Assembly (NCBI GenBank): GCA_021234155.1
Contig: JAJEKV010000034.1
Coordinates: forward strand, 8,476,028 to 8,540,027
Reading direction: 5' to 3'
Length of the DNA stretch: 64,000 nucleotides
Source: Isoetes taiwanensis
Lineage: Eukaryota; Streptophyta; Lycopodiopsida; Isoetales; Isoetaceae
The notes beneath the pieces are model-generated. The model saw only the letters and a program-made list of their open reading frames with translations, did not search any database and was not told the origin of the DNA. The position numbers were made by a program, and so were the translations under genes. Below are positions 10,664-22,040 of this stretch, one piece after another. Each line of letters opens with the position of its first letter. Within the stretch, counting starts at the first letter, position 1.

Positions 10664-11010
10664 TTGATCAAGAAGCATCTTGAAGGTGGGCATGTAAGGG
10701 AAGTTTCGGAAGGTACGAAGCCTCTTTCTCATCAGGAGGTCCTCGAAGCCCTTCTTTGGGTAAAAACAGAAATTATTGGGGTCAGAACTCTGAGAAGAGT
10801 TTTGGAGGATGAAGACATTTGGCAGTTCAAGCATGAGCTCAAACAATATTTCGAGGAGAAGCTCGGCGTATGTGAGGCGGCACGGGTCTAATGGATTCTC
10901 CATATTTTGGATGCTTCTTCATACGGGCCGGCTGAACTAGATTACCTACTTTTCAATCATACAAAGCAAGCTTATGCTATTATAACTCTGGATGGAGTTA
11001 TAGATGAATG
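10664..11010 (+). pseudogene. Unidentified coding remnant
   Basis: One frame stays open for about 115 codons with a single stop at about 10889. It reads HLEGGHVREVSEGTKPLSHQ, then VKTEIIGVRTLRRVLEDEDI, then ASSYGPAELDYLLFNHTKQA and YAIITLDGVIDE. The composition is protein-like (charged, helix-prone, few repeats) and unlike LINE ORF2. A pyrimidine tract and a possible CAG acceptor lie just upstream (10598-10640). I do not recognise the family. It may be an exon fragment of a host gene next to the LINE, or simply chance. Confidence 0.3.
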
Positions 11011-11520
11011 AGACAGCAACAACAGAGTTTTCTAAAGGATACTATTACTCAATGAATTGCCTATAACTATATTTACAGTTTTATCCTCTTTAAGTATTTA
11101 AAAGTGCTTCAACTTAGTTAATATTTCCTCCTTGGGAGAGTTAGGCCAATTTTTTACTAAGTCATGGCCTGTACAATAGAGTCTCTCTCTGTTCTTTTGT
11201 ATTACTATGTATCGCATGTAATATAATACCACTGCCGTTTCTACAAAAAAAGAAAAAGAAAAACAATATCTGGTTGTTTGACAAAATTCACGTAGATTCA
11301 TAAACAGTTGCTATATGATATTTCATTTTTTAAGCTTGTCTTCTATTGAAGGTATTTTGCCCTTAGAGATCTGATGTACTTCGGAAAAGATCTATAAGCA
11401 CAAAATTCACTTCTTTGTTCATAAAGACAAGATTCATTGGAGGTTTGATGGAGTCTATTGCTTGGCGTTGTAAGCCTTTCCCAAATTTGAATTTTAGTTG
11501 GTACCCGAGCTTGCGGTATG
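11011..11520. other. Intergenic, no gene seen
   Basis: AT-rich flank of the copia element. The A-rich run at 11244-11267 could be a relic of a poly(A) tail, possibly of the LINE, but no matching target duplication was found. A short minus-strand ORF at 11363-11566 enters the LTR and is not convincing. Confidence 0.4.
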
Positions 11521-11525
11521 GGCAA

Positions 11526-12204
11526 TAAAGTATGTTGTCATGTAATAATTTCAAATAAGTTCTCAACTTAGAGGTTAGACCATGTTAATTATCTGATTGT
11601 ATGTTTACATGGTGAACTAGGTTTGCTAAGGTTATTGAGAAAGCACAAAATAAAAAGTTCAATGGTTTGGGGGGCGCGGAAAAACCACGAGCCTGTGGAA
11701 TATTAGCTCGTCGAGTTTTCTCGGTTTAGAAACTCAATCAATCCTGCTTGAAACCCGATGGATCGTGGCTTTAAAACAAAAACAAAGATGTAAATCATGA
11801 CACCAAGCAAGCGAGCTAAGGATCGACGAGTTTAGGGTCGAATCCGGTCGGGTCAACTATCACGGCGATGGCTTGGGTCAATCCGGATCTATAGTAAACA
11901 CCTTTCTGATAAATTCAACGGTTTTATTATGATTTACTAGCTTGTTATTCTATAAACAAAGACTTGAATAGCTTAACTTAGTTATTCAACTACTTGGTGT
12001 TGATTTGATTCTAGCCTTATGTTCCTAGTATGTTTATACAAGGCAATCATAGTTGAAGGTTCTTGGATTAGTGACAAATTGTGGCTCCATAAACCTAGGC
12101 GTGCATTGAGAAAATGAATACAAGTGTCAATTAAGGTTGTTAGCAAATTTGGTGGAACAATTTGTATTGAAAAGTTTTTGACAAATTGAAATATAAACAC
12201 AACA
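11526..12204 (+). repeat. Copia 5' LTR
   Basis: 679 bp, starting TAAAGTATGTTGTC and ending ACACAACA. The 3' LTR starts TGAAGTATGTTGTC, so the canonical TG has become TA here by one transition. The target duplication GGCAA lies immediately upstream. Compared with the 3' LTR it lacks about 40 bp near its start, among other small indels. Confidence 0.92.
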
Positions 12205-12205
12205 T

Positions 12206-12217
12206 TGGTATCAGAGC
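12206..12217 (+). promoter_or_regulatory. Copia primer binding site, initiator-Met tRNA
   Basis: TGGTATCAGAGC, one base after the LTR end ACAACA. It is a perfect complement to the 3' end of the plant initiator methionine tRNA. Confidence 0.95.
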
Positions 12218-12230
12218 CAAGTTGTTCAAG

Positions 12231-13185
12231 ATGTCAACCAGGTTTGGTGCCAATTTGCTAGCAACTATTGAAATGTTTAAAGGTGATACAGGTTTTCAAA
12301 TTTGGAAAGAAGGAATCAAGTCAGTTCTGGAGTTTGAGAATCTCTGGGGCCTGATTGATGGCAGTACCTTTGCCATGGCTACTTCTGCAATTCCTACAGG
12401 GTCTGGTACTGTAGGTACTAATCCAGGAGGTGGTCCAACTTTGAGTGCAAGTGCAAGCTCAGGTGTTGTGTCCACTGTAGCTGGTGGAAGCAGTCCTACA
12501 GTACAAACAGATGCCACACAAATAATGGAGGCTCAAGCCATTATCATGAGCAAGGTAGGAATTGTTTTGAAGTTAAAACTGAGAGGTAAGCAACCTAAAG
12601 AAATGTGGGAATATTTGATTAAGCATTTTGAAGTTAAAAGTTCATCTCAGAAAGATGTCTTGGAAAAGCAACTTAGAAGGCTTAAGTTGTTTGAGAAAGA
12701 TAATATAACTGAGTTCTTGGAGAAGTTTGATTCTATAGTTGCAGATTTGGAGGGTGCAGGTACTATTATAAATGATCAAAATCAAATTTTGTACTTGGCC
12801 AAGTCAGTATCCCATAATACTCATTTAGCTACATTATTTAGAAATGTGGCTACTAGCAAAGAACCATGCTGTGAGAATGATTCAAACAGAGTTTGAGCAA
12901 ACTCGAAGAGGGTTTGATGATGAAGAACAATCACCAGAAGTATTGTATAGTGGAAAAGTCAAAAGAGGTGGAAGTAGCTCAGGTATGAGTAAAGATAAAA
13001 TAGGGCCATGTTTTAAATGTAACCAGTATGGCCATTTGAAAGCAAATTGCACATTTGAAGGCAAAGTATTTAAGTGTTTTAACTGTGATGGCAAAGGACA
13101 TCTAGCTTCAAAGTGTCCAAGTCCCAAGTCTTCAACTGGAAGAGGCAGAGGTCGTGCTCGAAGTGGAGGCAGAGGAAGAGGATGA
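12231..13185 (+). pseudogene. Copia gag (capsid and nucleocapsid), frameshifted
   Basis: Starts at MSTRFGANLLATIEMFKGD 14 bases after the primer site. It contains the usual copia capsid phrases (GFQIWKEGIKSVL, LWGLIDG, KEMWEYLIKHFE, LRRLKLFEKDNITEFLEKFD). An unusual serine/glycine/threonine-rich insert lies at about residues 62-110. Around 12850 the frame changes, so the first frame stops at 12896 and the nucleocapsid continues in another frame to 13185. The nucleocapsid has two CX2CX4HX4C knuckles, CFKCNQYGHLKANC and CFNCDGKGHLASKC, then a glycine/arginine-rich end. It packages element RNA into the particle. Confidence 0.88.
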
Positions 13186-13197
13186 TTTCAATCAAGT

Positions 13198-16100
13198 GTG
13201 AATCTGGTCAAAGAAGAAAATATAATTGAAGGAAGCAGTGAAGATGAATTACTTGAGGTACAATGTAATCATGTCTCAAATAATATCCTTGCTTCAACAT
13301 CTATGCATGACAACTTTTGTGTGATAGATTCAGGAGCAGAAAAAAGTGTAGTTTTCAAGTCAAGTCTGCTAAAGGATTGTGTAAAGAGATATGGACATAT
13401 ATAGTTAGGAGATGGTGGAGTTCAGCAAATTAAAGATGCTGGTATTTTAGAAATCTTTGATTTGAATGGAAAACCTGTAAAACTCAGAGATGTGCTGTGT
13501 GTACCTAGTCTAGTAAGAAATTTGATTTCAGTATGCCAACTTGTTGATCTTGGATACAAGGTGGTGTTTGAGAAACTGGAATATAATATATTTCTTGATA
13601 ATGAAATCAAATTTGTTGGCGGGGCGTGTTGGAAATTTGTTTGGATTTCATTACAATCATATTCCTTGTCTTAATTACATTGAATGTACATCCAAACAAA
13701 TTTGGCATACCGGACTTGGTCATACAAACTTGAGAAATCTTGACATATTGGAAAAAGAGGCTTGATTTCTACAACTCAAGAGTATTTGTCTTTGGTTGTA
13801 TGCTTGGGAAGCAAGTCGGACAAACATTTAAGAAATCAACTCACATGTCAAAAGGGTCTTAGATTTAATCCATCTGAGACTTGTGTGGACCTATAAATGT
13901 GACTAGTATATATACGGATACAAGTATTTTATGACATTTATAGGCGATTTCAACAGAAGAACTATTTGTTATCTATTGAAGTCAAAAGATCAAGCATTAG
14001 ATGCACTTAAAATATTTGTTGCTGAAGTTGAGGTTAAGCGGAGTTAAGATCAAGCGTATTAGATCGGCGAGAGGTGGTGAATATCTATCGGATGAATTTA
14101 AAGTGGTATTGTGCATCTAAAAAGGGTATTAAAAGGCAACTTACATGTAGATATTCTCCACAACGAGAATGGAGTGGCTGAGAGGAAAAATAGGACATTA
14201 TTGAATGCAGTTAGGTCCATGTTAAAATACTCAGGGTTGCCTAATTTTTTGTGGGAGGAGGCAGTGAAAACAGCTGTGTTCATTCAGAACAGGTCACCTT
14301 ACGTAAGCATTAATGGAGCCATACCGAAATGCTATAGTGCGGTAAATCTCCATCATTTGACAAGTTTAAAACTTATGGTTGTTTAGCTTTTTGCTCGGGT
14401 TCGGAAGAATTAAGGAAGAAGCTTGATGATCAATCCTATATCTGCTATCTGGTAGGTTATGATGCAAACTCAAAAGGATATAGATTATATAATCTAGCAC
14501 AAAGGAAAGTTATTGTTAGTAGAGATGTGGTATTTTCTAAAAAATGGTTTTATAAAACTATTCCTAAAGTAAATACATCAGAAGACATAGAAGGTCTGCA
14601 TAATCAAGAAAGAGTTATTAGTCTACATGAGGAACTAGAGAAACAAGAGGAAAAAAATGTTGCAAATGGCTAGACTAATGTTGCAGATATTAGTGATGAT
14701 GAGAGTGAGGTAGACCTTAGCTTTGCACATCAAGAATTAAAGGAACCAGCAAATGTGACTGAGTTAGCACAAGAAAGGCCTATAGAAGAAGCTCAACATA
14801 CACAAGGGGAATTAGTGGAAAAACCAAAAAGGAAAAAAAGGAAAACAGAAGCTCAGATATTAAAAGATGAAAATAAGGATACTGCCTTACATGGAAGGGA
14901 TGTTCATGGCAAAAGTAAAAGGTTATTACCAGTTGAGGGGGAAATAAACACAGTGTTTGACATTCTGGTCTTAGAAAATGAAGAGGTTCCAAAAAGCTAC
15001 AATAAGGCTATAAATGGTAATAATAAAGGTGATTGGAGAAAGGCTATGGAAGATGAGATGAATTCATTTCATAGAAGCGGATACTTATACTTGGTTGATA
15101 GACCTGAGCACAAAAATGTTATAGGAATCAAATGGATATACAGAATTAAACCTGGAGCTGATGGAAAATAAAAAAAATACAAAGCCAGACTGGGTGCTTA
15201 AGGATTCACTCAAAAACAAGGTCAAGATTTTGATGGAACATTTTCTTCTTTGGTAAAAATTAATAGTCTTAGAATGTTGTTAGCTATTGCAAATTCTCAA
15301 GACTTAGAGATCCATCATATGGATGTAAGCACAACATTTTTGAATGCTAAATTGGAAGAAGAGATTTATTTAAAACAGGCTCCAGGATTTGAAAAAGATA
15401 CAAATAAAGTTTGGAAGTTGAATCGAGCTGTTTATGGGTTAAAACAAGCTCCTAGGGAATCATACAAATGCGTGGATGGATATTTGCTTGAACAAGGATT
15501 TGAGAAGCTTCTATCTGATGGTAATCTGTACAAATTTAGAAGTGGAGATGAATGGTGTATAATTGCTCTATATGTAGATGATAATATAATGGTGGCTAAA
15601 GGAAAAAATATCTTAATACATTGCAAAAATATTTTGAGCAAAAGGTTTCAAATGACTGACTTAGGTGGTGAAGAGATTTCTTGGAATTGAAGTCTACATG
15701 GACAGGACAAATAAGACTCTGCTCTTAAGTCAACAATCACATATTATTAATATGTTGAAAACTTTCCAAACGGAGGATTGCAATGTTGCAGACACTCCAT
15801 TGGTACCTGGACACAGAATCTCAGAAGACATGTGTCCTAAGTCTGCTCAAGAGGTAAAGCAAATGAAAAAAAACTCCATACAGGTCTTTAATTGGTTGTC
15901 ATATGTTGCAAATTGTACAAGACCAGACATATCATTTGATGTGAATTTATTGAGCAGGTATAATAACAATCCAGGTGTAGCTTATTGGATTGCTGCTAAA
16001 AGAGTATTAAGATATTTAAAAGGCTCTTTGGAAGTTGGTGTCATGTACAATCCAGCTAAACTTGAGTTAAAGGCATACTGTGACTCAGATTGGGGGGGAG

Positions 16101-16530
16101 ATTTAGATCAAAGAAAATCTACCTCGGGCTTATTTAATCATTCTAGGTGGAGCTCCAGTAGTTGGAAGTGCAAAAAATAGTCTAGCATAGCTCTGTCACG
16201 TGTAGAGGCTGAATATAATGCAGCATCCCTAGTGGCAAAAGAGTTGGTTTGAGAATGAAGGCTGCTAGCAGAATTGGGAACTAAGCAGGAAAATCCAACA
16301 ATTATCTATTGTGATAATACAAGTTGTATAGCCATGTCCAAAAATCCTGTTCTTCATGAAAGAACAAAGCACATTGAAATGGAGGTTCACTTTCTAAGAG
16401 ATATGGTGAAGAAAAACTTGTTTTCAATGATATATGTTAAAATCGATCATCAGTTAGCTGATATTCTCACTAAAGCACTTTCAGTTAGCGATTTCTCTGA
16501 CTTAGAAGTTTATCTGATTATAATGAGTGA
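13198..16530 (+). pseudogene. Copia pol (protease, integrase, RT, RNase H), broken
   Basis: Protease: NFCVIDSGAEKSVVFKSS (DSG active site, about 13312). Next comes the pre-integrase segment WHTGLGHTNLRNLDIL. The integrase end reads NENGVAERKNRTLLNAVRSM and FLWEEAVKTAVFIQNRSPY (about 14155-14300). RT: WRKAMEDEMNSF, NVIGIKWIYRIKP, IHHMDVSTTFLNAKLEEEIY, VYGLKQAPR and ALYVDD (YVDD at 15571-15582). RNase H: WLSYVANCTRPDISFDVNLL, LKAYCDSDWGGDLDQRKST, then VEAEYNAAS, IIYCDNTSCIAMSKNPVLHE and HFLRDMV...LADILTKAL. Stops occur for example near 13402, 15169, 15200, 15688, 16178 and 16250. The catalytic DD-E core of integrase is only partly recognisable. Confidence 0.9.
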
Positions 16531-16544
16531 TCTGGTTATTACAT

Positions 16545-16553
16545 GAAGGGGAA
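16545..16553 (+). promoter_or_regulatory. Copia polypurine tract
   Basis: GAAGGGGAA directly precedes the 3' LTR (TGAAGTATG). This is the plus-strand primer site for reverse transcription. Confidence 0.9.
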
Positions 16554-17199
16554 TGAAGTATGTTGTCATGTAATAATTTCAAATAAGTTCTCTGAGAGGT
16601 TGTTAGATCAACTTATGGTGCACAATAGCAGGGCCAAGAGCTAGACCATGTTAATTATCTGATTGTATGTTTACATGGTGAACTAGGTTTGCTAAGGTTA
16701 TTGAGAAAGCACAAAATAAAAAGTTCAATGGTTGGGGGGGGCACGGAAAAACCACGAGCCTATGGGATATTAGCTCGTCGAGTTTTTCGGTATAGAAACT
16801 CAATCCCCTTGCTGGAAAAAGGCCGGATCATGTCTTTAAAAGCAAAAACAAAGATGTAAATCATGACATCTAAGGATCGATGAGTTTAAAACAATCGGCC
16901 GGGTCAACTATGCTCACGATTTGGGGTCAATCCCGGATCTCGGATTCAATGGTTTTATTATGATTTTAAAACAAGAAAACAAGACTTAGTTATTCAACTA
17001 CTTGGTGTTGATTTGATTCTAGCCTTGTGTTCCTAGTATGTTTTACAAGGCAATCATAGTTGAAGGTTCTTGTATTAGTGACCAAATTGTGGCTCCATAA
17101 ACCTAGACTATGCATTGAGAAAATGAATACAAGTGTCAATTAAGGTTGTTAGCAATTTGTATTGAAAAGTTTTTGACAAATTGAAATATAAACACAACA
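16554..17199 (+). repeat. Copia 3' LTR
   Basis: 646 bp, TGAAGTATG to ACACAACA, followed by target duplication GGCAA (17200-17204). It differs from the 5' LTR by many substitutions and small indels, so the insertion is not recent. Confidence 0.92.
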
Positions 17200-17204
17200 G
17201 GCAA

Positions 17205-18130
17205 AAAGCCCCAAGAACCTTAACTAGAACCTCAAGTTCGAGCAGCAAAACCGATAAACATCATTATTACTTGTCATTTTACTCATTAACTTATTCTCCC
17301 CTCCTCCACCTTCCCACCTTGAAGCTTTTAAGCAGTATTTCGGGTGGGACACCACAAGAATGCCTCAGCGGAGGCCAAAGCTTTGAAGGGTATTATGAAT
17401 TTGGCATTGATATCAATCCTCCCCAAGCTCGGAGGAAAGGTTTATTTTCCCCGTATTTTGTGAAAATTGCATTAACTTTGGTCGTAGAACTTCGAAAAAG
17501 CGATCAACTTTTGTGAAATTTTCGATCTATGGTAGAATAACAGTTTTGTTAATTTACGGCAATGTGAATGAGTTAATTTCTTCTTGAATAACAAAAATGA
17601 AAGGTTAATTCTGAGTGGAGGCCCAAGAACTGCTTGCCCTAAAAAAATCAATATAACCGGAAGGAACAGGTTGATGAGAATGCTCTTCGACTTTTTAATG
17701 CAATGAATATTGATCTCTGGTGCGTGGAAATGTATCCTATTGATCCGATCACGGAAGACTTCCTCAATTTCATTACGCATCGGGACTTATTCACTTTAAT
17801 GCGTAAGGGTAATGAAGGTGCCTTGGATATTGTAATAATATTTCTAGTCATTCTGATGTCCATTTGAGAACAATGTACAATGAATTGTGTAGAGTGCATT
17901 GCAGTATGGTAGCACACTAAGCAGAAAGAGCCATTATTGCATGAGAGGAATTTATGTCCTCCAGTGGAGGGTGCCAACAAGTATAGCAGTCAAGAATGAA
18001 GTTTATTAGCTGCCTTGCAAGCTCAAGTGGTTGGATTGTGGCTGTGATGCTCCCAAAGTTGCTAATAACCATCCAAAGTGCACATATTTCTTACATTTGC
18101 ATGCTTGTAGGGAGTCCGAATCAACCCAAC
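17205..18130 (+). other. Possible degraded coding remnants, unrecognised
   Basis: One frame at about 17652-17860 reads YNRKEQVDENALRLFNAM, then NIDLWCVEMYPIDPITEDFL and NFITHRDLFTLMRKGNEGAL, about 70 codons without a stop and protein-like. Another frame at about 17335-17470 reads GGTPQECLSGGQSFEGYYEF and GIDINPPQARRKG. I cannot assign either. They may be pieces of the gene or element into which copia inserted. The rest has no sign of coding. Confidence 0.25.
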
Positions 18131-18164
18131 GAGGATGTTCTTGAATACTCAGCATTTGCAAAAG

Positions 18165-18295
18165 AAACTAGTTGACAAGGAGCATACAGACAAGGAGCAG
18201 ACAAGGGGGAGACAAGGAGGATGCAGACAAGGAGCAGACAAAGGACATGCAGACAAGGAGCAAGGCCGAGAAGAGAAAGAAAGGGAAAGAGACAA
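18165..18295 (+). repeat. Minisatellite of 'acaaggagca' type
   Basis: About seven imperfect units of 'gacaaggagcagacaagg' type lie in purine-rich sequence. The ORFs across it are low-complexity translations and not taken as genes. Confidence 0.75.
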
Positions 18296-18327
18296 AGACC
18301 ATGAAAGCGAAATGTCCATTTAAAGAG

Positions 18328-18475
18328 AAATTATGTATATACTATGTAAATACACTATACATATATTGTGTATATTATGTATGTGTAAAAAAACACTGTA
18401 TATATTATGTATATACCATGTCATTATGTATATGCTATGTGTATTTGTACATTTACTCGTATATATAACCAATAA
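18328..18475. repeat. AT-rich 'tatgtatatac' low-complexity tract
   Basis: Alternating TATGTATATAC/ATTATGTATATAC motifs, about 150 bp of variable microsatellite. Confidence 0.7.
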
Positions 18476-18479
18476 TGCT

Positions 18480-21436
18480 GCTACAATGCACATCAATAAT
18501 TTTGATGGGTAAAATAAATCTGACTTCATTTGATCTGAAGGCATCCATTGCTATGTCTCAAAATGTTCTCCTTTCGAGAGATCTACCTCATCTCCTTGTT
18601 ACGAACACATATACTCCATTACTTGCTCTATGGTATTTTGCGATCTTTATAGATGCAATCAAAGAGGTGTCCTCCTTGATTCGGCTGGAGACGGGATAGC
18701 TATAGCTTCGAATGGTGATGAGTTGCTTGATTTATGTATGTTATAACTCTTATATAGGTTATACATCATATTACTAGTATATTTTGACATCCACTAGTTA
18801 TAAAAATGTAATCACATTACAAGTGATATATAAGATATAATAATAGTGAGAATTCTACAAAGACGTAATCATATTACAAGTAATTCATCTCTCTACCATA
18901 TATTTTCAATTTGCATAGCTCTCAGCAACTTGCCATGCTTATAGATTCTGAATCAAAATAGAAAAACATTCTCCTCTCATATTCTAACCTAGTGGCGGTA
19001 TGCCCAAGGTCGAAATAAGGAACTCCCTATACATTGTATGAGAAACTTTGGCACAATAGCCCACGATTGCAAAATTGGCCACCCATAAATTATGGAACAT
19101 TTCTTTCACACGAGTAGCCCACGGTATGAAATAAGCCACCTCCTCTTAATTTAAGGAACACTCAATTTAGCATCATGGCCATGGTGTGGTTTATGAAGTA
19201 GGCCGATAGAAATCTGGAATACATACAACCAAATAATACGGACATATGAAAACTAGAACTTTTCCTTCAATAAAAAAGTAATCACTTTACATGCCTCGAA
19301 AAGTGCCGTCAAGGCAACATTTTTGCCTCATTATTATTACCCTCTTTCCATGCTCAACACATTACACCACAGAAACACGACTATGTGATTCTCGGCTACC
19401 TCGTACCCAAAGCATCAATGGCATTTTCAATGAATTGAGTCACCCCTCTAGCATTAGAAAAGCTCTACCAGAATTGTGGTACTTTCTCCTATCGAAATCT
19501 TCTTCCTAGCATACCTAGTATGAACCTCCTCTCGCAAATTTTTGCCATCATCGGTTCGGAAATACCTACTCTACATTGATTTCGGACGTCTTTGGAACTC
19601 CCGAATCCACCTCAACTTTGGCTTAAATGGCTGGCCCTTCTTCTTAAGCTTCGAAGTACCTTCTGAGAGAGAACTCATTTCTTCTATTTGATATCATTGA
19701 CGATTGATTTCCTCCTACATCTACTAGGTTGCGTAGTCTCAAAAGTCATCTCAATCTCAAGAGCCACCACTATTTCTTTCACGATTGTGATTACAACCTT
19801 TACCGAGGGCGGGCTGGTACTCCATCTATTCCAATGACATCACCTCCAATCCGAGCTGTCATAAGGATATCACGGGCGAGGATATCTTGAGGCGAACATC
19901 CAGTCGAAACATTATGAATATGAACATCCACGAACATGAACATCGGGGTCGGGGAACATCGATGTTCGTCCTAGTTTTGCTTAGGATCCTCAGTGTCTAT
20001 CTGAGTTCCAAGCATATCTGGCATGGATATTTCATCTAATAAACCAATCTTCGGCGCACTCTGAGGACGTTTGATTAGGTAGTCTATCTAGTTACCCTAA
20101 CACCATCAAAGCGCCTATTGTTGGCGTCAAAGGGATGCCATCGTGCCTTGCCCACATGATGAAGGATTGAATGCCTCATTTAAGTTGTTGGCTGACAAAT
20201 GTCGAAGGAACATGTGGCCCGAGTCCCGGGTTCAACTAGACACTCCATGACACAAACCTCCGGTACAAAACCGATTAAATGGCGGAAGGAAACAAATATA
20301 TCGCCTTACCTCGGATGTCTTGTCTTTGTATATATCTCCTGCCACATTGGCAACATTCTAAATTATAGTTGTTGAGACACGCTTCTTTGAATAATTTTGG
20401 CTCGGGAAGACTGCTACGCTCTTGTCTTTGGTTATCAGATGCAGCATAATTCTTGCGCCCTCGAGAATAGTGCCCATTTTGTGCCCGAGATAGTGCGCCG
20501 TTTTGTGATATTTGATTCTTGACATCGTTAAATCCGGCATTGCCACTATTTTGGGCCTCAATCTACGGCGAACTATAATCGATAAATGGTGGACAAAGTT
20601 GATAAATCTCCCTAATGTAATGTCTTTTAATACCATTATTCTTGTGTGAAAACACAGCGGATTAGCAAAAGTGACATGACTTCGCACCGTAGCCATGGTG
20701 CAAAATATATGTCAGTTACAAGCATTGATAACATGTATTTCGCGTCGTGGCGACGATGGGAGTAAAATACAACCGTCAAACCAAACAAAATGAACCTACA
20801 GTGTATGTTCGAAATAACACGATAGAGAAAAGACAAGTCTTAGCATTTAATTGAAATTGGTTACAACTTCATTTTAGAAACAAGAAAGTAAGTAAACTTC
20901 TTCTTTCCAATTAGGACTCACGGAGACGACATCCAACAAGTCTATAAGACGATGAATCTGCGGCTCCCTCTCTTCTCAAGTCAGTCGAATTATAGCCTTA
21001 TCCATCTCGGACAAGGCCAATGCAACTCGATTGGCAGCGAAAGAATACATATTAAAGCCATCAAAAACATGTACGGCAATATCTCTCCTGAAAGCCACTA
21101 CTCGATCAAATTGGCGGGTAATGGGGCCGTGACTAATCATCGAGAAGGCCTTCGTTTCACAAAAACCTCCTCGGTCGGATAGGTATTACCGGAATGGGGG
21201 CACAACGATTTCTCCCGTACGAAGGTAGCCTATATAGTGGGTGATACTTGCATCTCACCCAAGGATGACCCTATCATGTCTAGCACAAAAATTGTCCAAT
21301 AAAAATTTCATGCAATACATGCAATTGTTCATAGGTACTTTAACAAAATAAGCAAAGCCATGGCTAACTTATCTTCACTTCATAATTCAATAACATGTTT
21401 GGTACAATGTTGATCAAAGACACGGAGGAGCTTGAT
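18480..21436. other. Intergenic, possible ancient coding remnant on the minus strand
   Basis: No clear gene. Between about 19650 and 20700 minus-strand frames read protein-like pieces, for example DVHIHNVSTGCSPQDILARD followed by ILMTARIGGDVIGIDGVPA near 19800-19930, and KSVAVFPSQNYSKKRVST near 20370-20420, broken by stops. They do not match a family I can name. An old transposon or pseudogene is possible. Confidence 0.2.
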
Positions 21437-22040
21437 CATGGAATAAATTACTAATCGCGATATTTTTTATTAGCCATAATGGTTTAGCTAAACTTTGCCC
21501 ACGACAGGTTAATCTCCTCTCACGTGGTTAGCTAAACTCTAGTCATTTTCCCTCTCCTACTTTTAGCATTTAGCCAAAACTAACCCAAAATTCATCCCAA
21601 ATATTTTACGTGGTGTGGCCAACAAAAACATCAAGCTAAAATTGCTATACATTTTTTTTTCAATTGTTTCCATTTATTTTGGTCATTTTCTTTATGAAAA
21701 TATTCTAAAACAATGTGCGATTAGCTAAGTGTAGGCCTCAAATTATTCCATAGATGCTAAAGATAAATTACACAGATCATATATTTCTTATAAACTAGAA
21801 TGATATTAGCTAAACTAGTTTGAAATTCATTCTAATTTAGCTAAATAATACAAAAATTTCACTTCTCGCTCACTTTCTGGCATTTTGCTAAAAGAAATCG
21901 AAGGAGTTGATGCAGACGATGCAAAAAAGTTAAGCTAAAATTATTATTATTTTTCCAATTTTCAATTTACTTTAGCCAATATTTTTGAAAATATGCTAAA
22001 AGTACCAAATGCATAAGTTTAGCCCATCAATTATTCCATG
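21437..22040. mobile_element. MITE-like element, copy 1
   Basis: 604 bp with perfect 10-bp terminal inverted repeats CATGGAATAA / TTATTCCATG. The interior is AT-rich, has no ORF, and repeats the palindromic motif TTTAGCTAAA and near variants about ten times. A second copy lies inverted at 26965-27557 with the same internal order. No clean target duplication was found, so the superfamily is open. Confidence 0.7.

Larger units (their letters stand above)
11526..17199 (+). mobile_element. Ty1/copia LTR retrotransposon, structurally complete, coding-dead
   Basis: 5674 bp. It has two LTRs (679 and 646 bp), a primer binding site, gag, protease, integrase, RT and RNase H in the copia order, a polypurine tract, and a perfect 5-bp target duplication GGCAA (11521-11525 and 17200-17204). 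The order integrase before RT is diagnostic of copia. Every coding domain carries stops or frameshifts, so it cannot move by itself. Much of the integrase core (about 13760-14110) is badly decayed. Confidence 0.95.

Noticed and set aside
16560-16566. TGTTGT as the copia LTR start
   Set aside because: It would pair with the ACAACA end, but the matching GGCAA flanks and the polypurine tract place the start six bases earlier.
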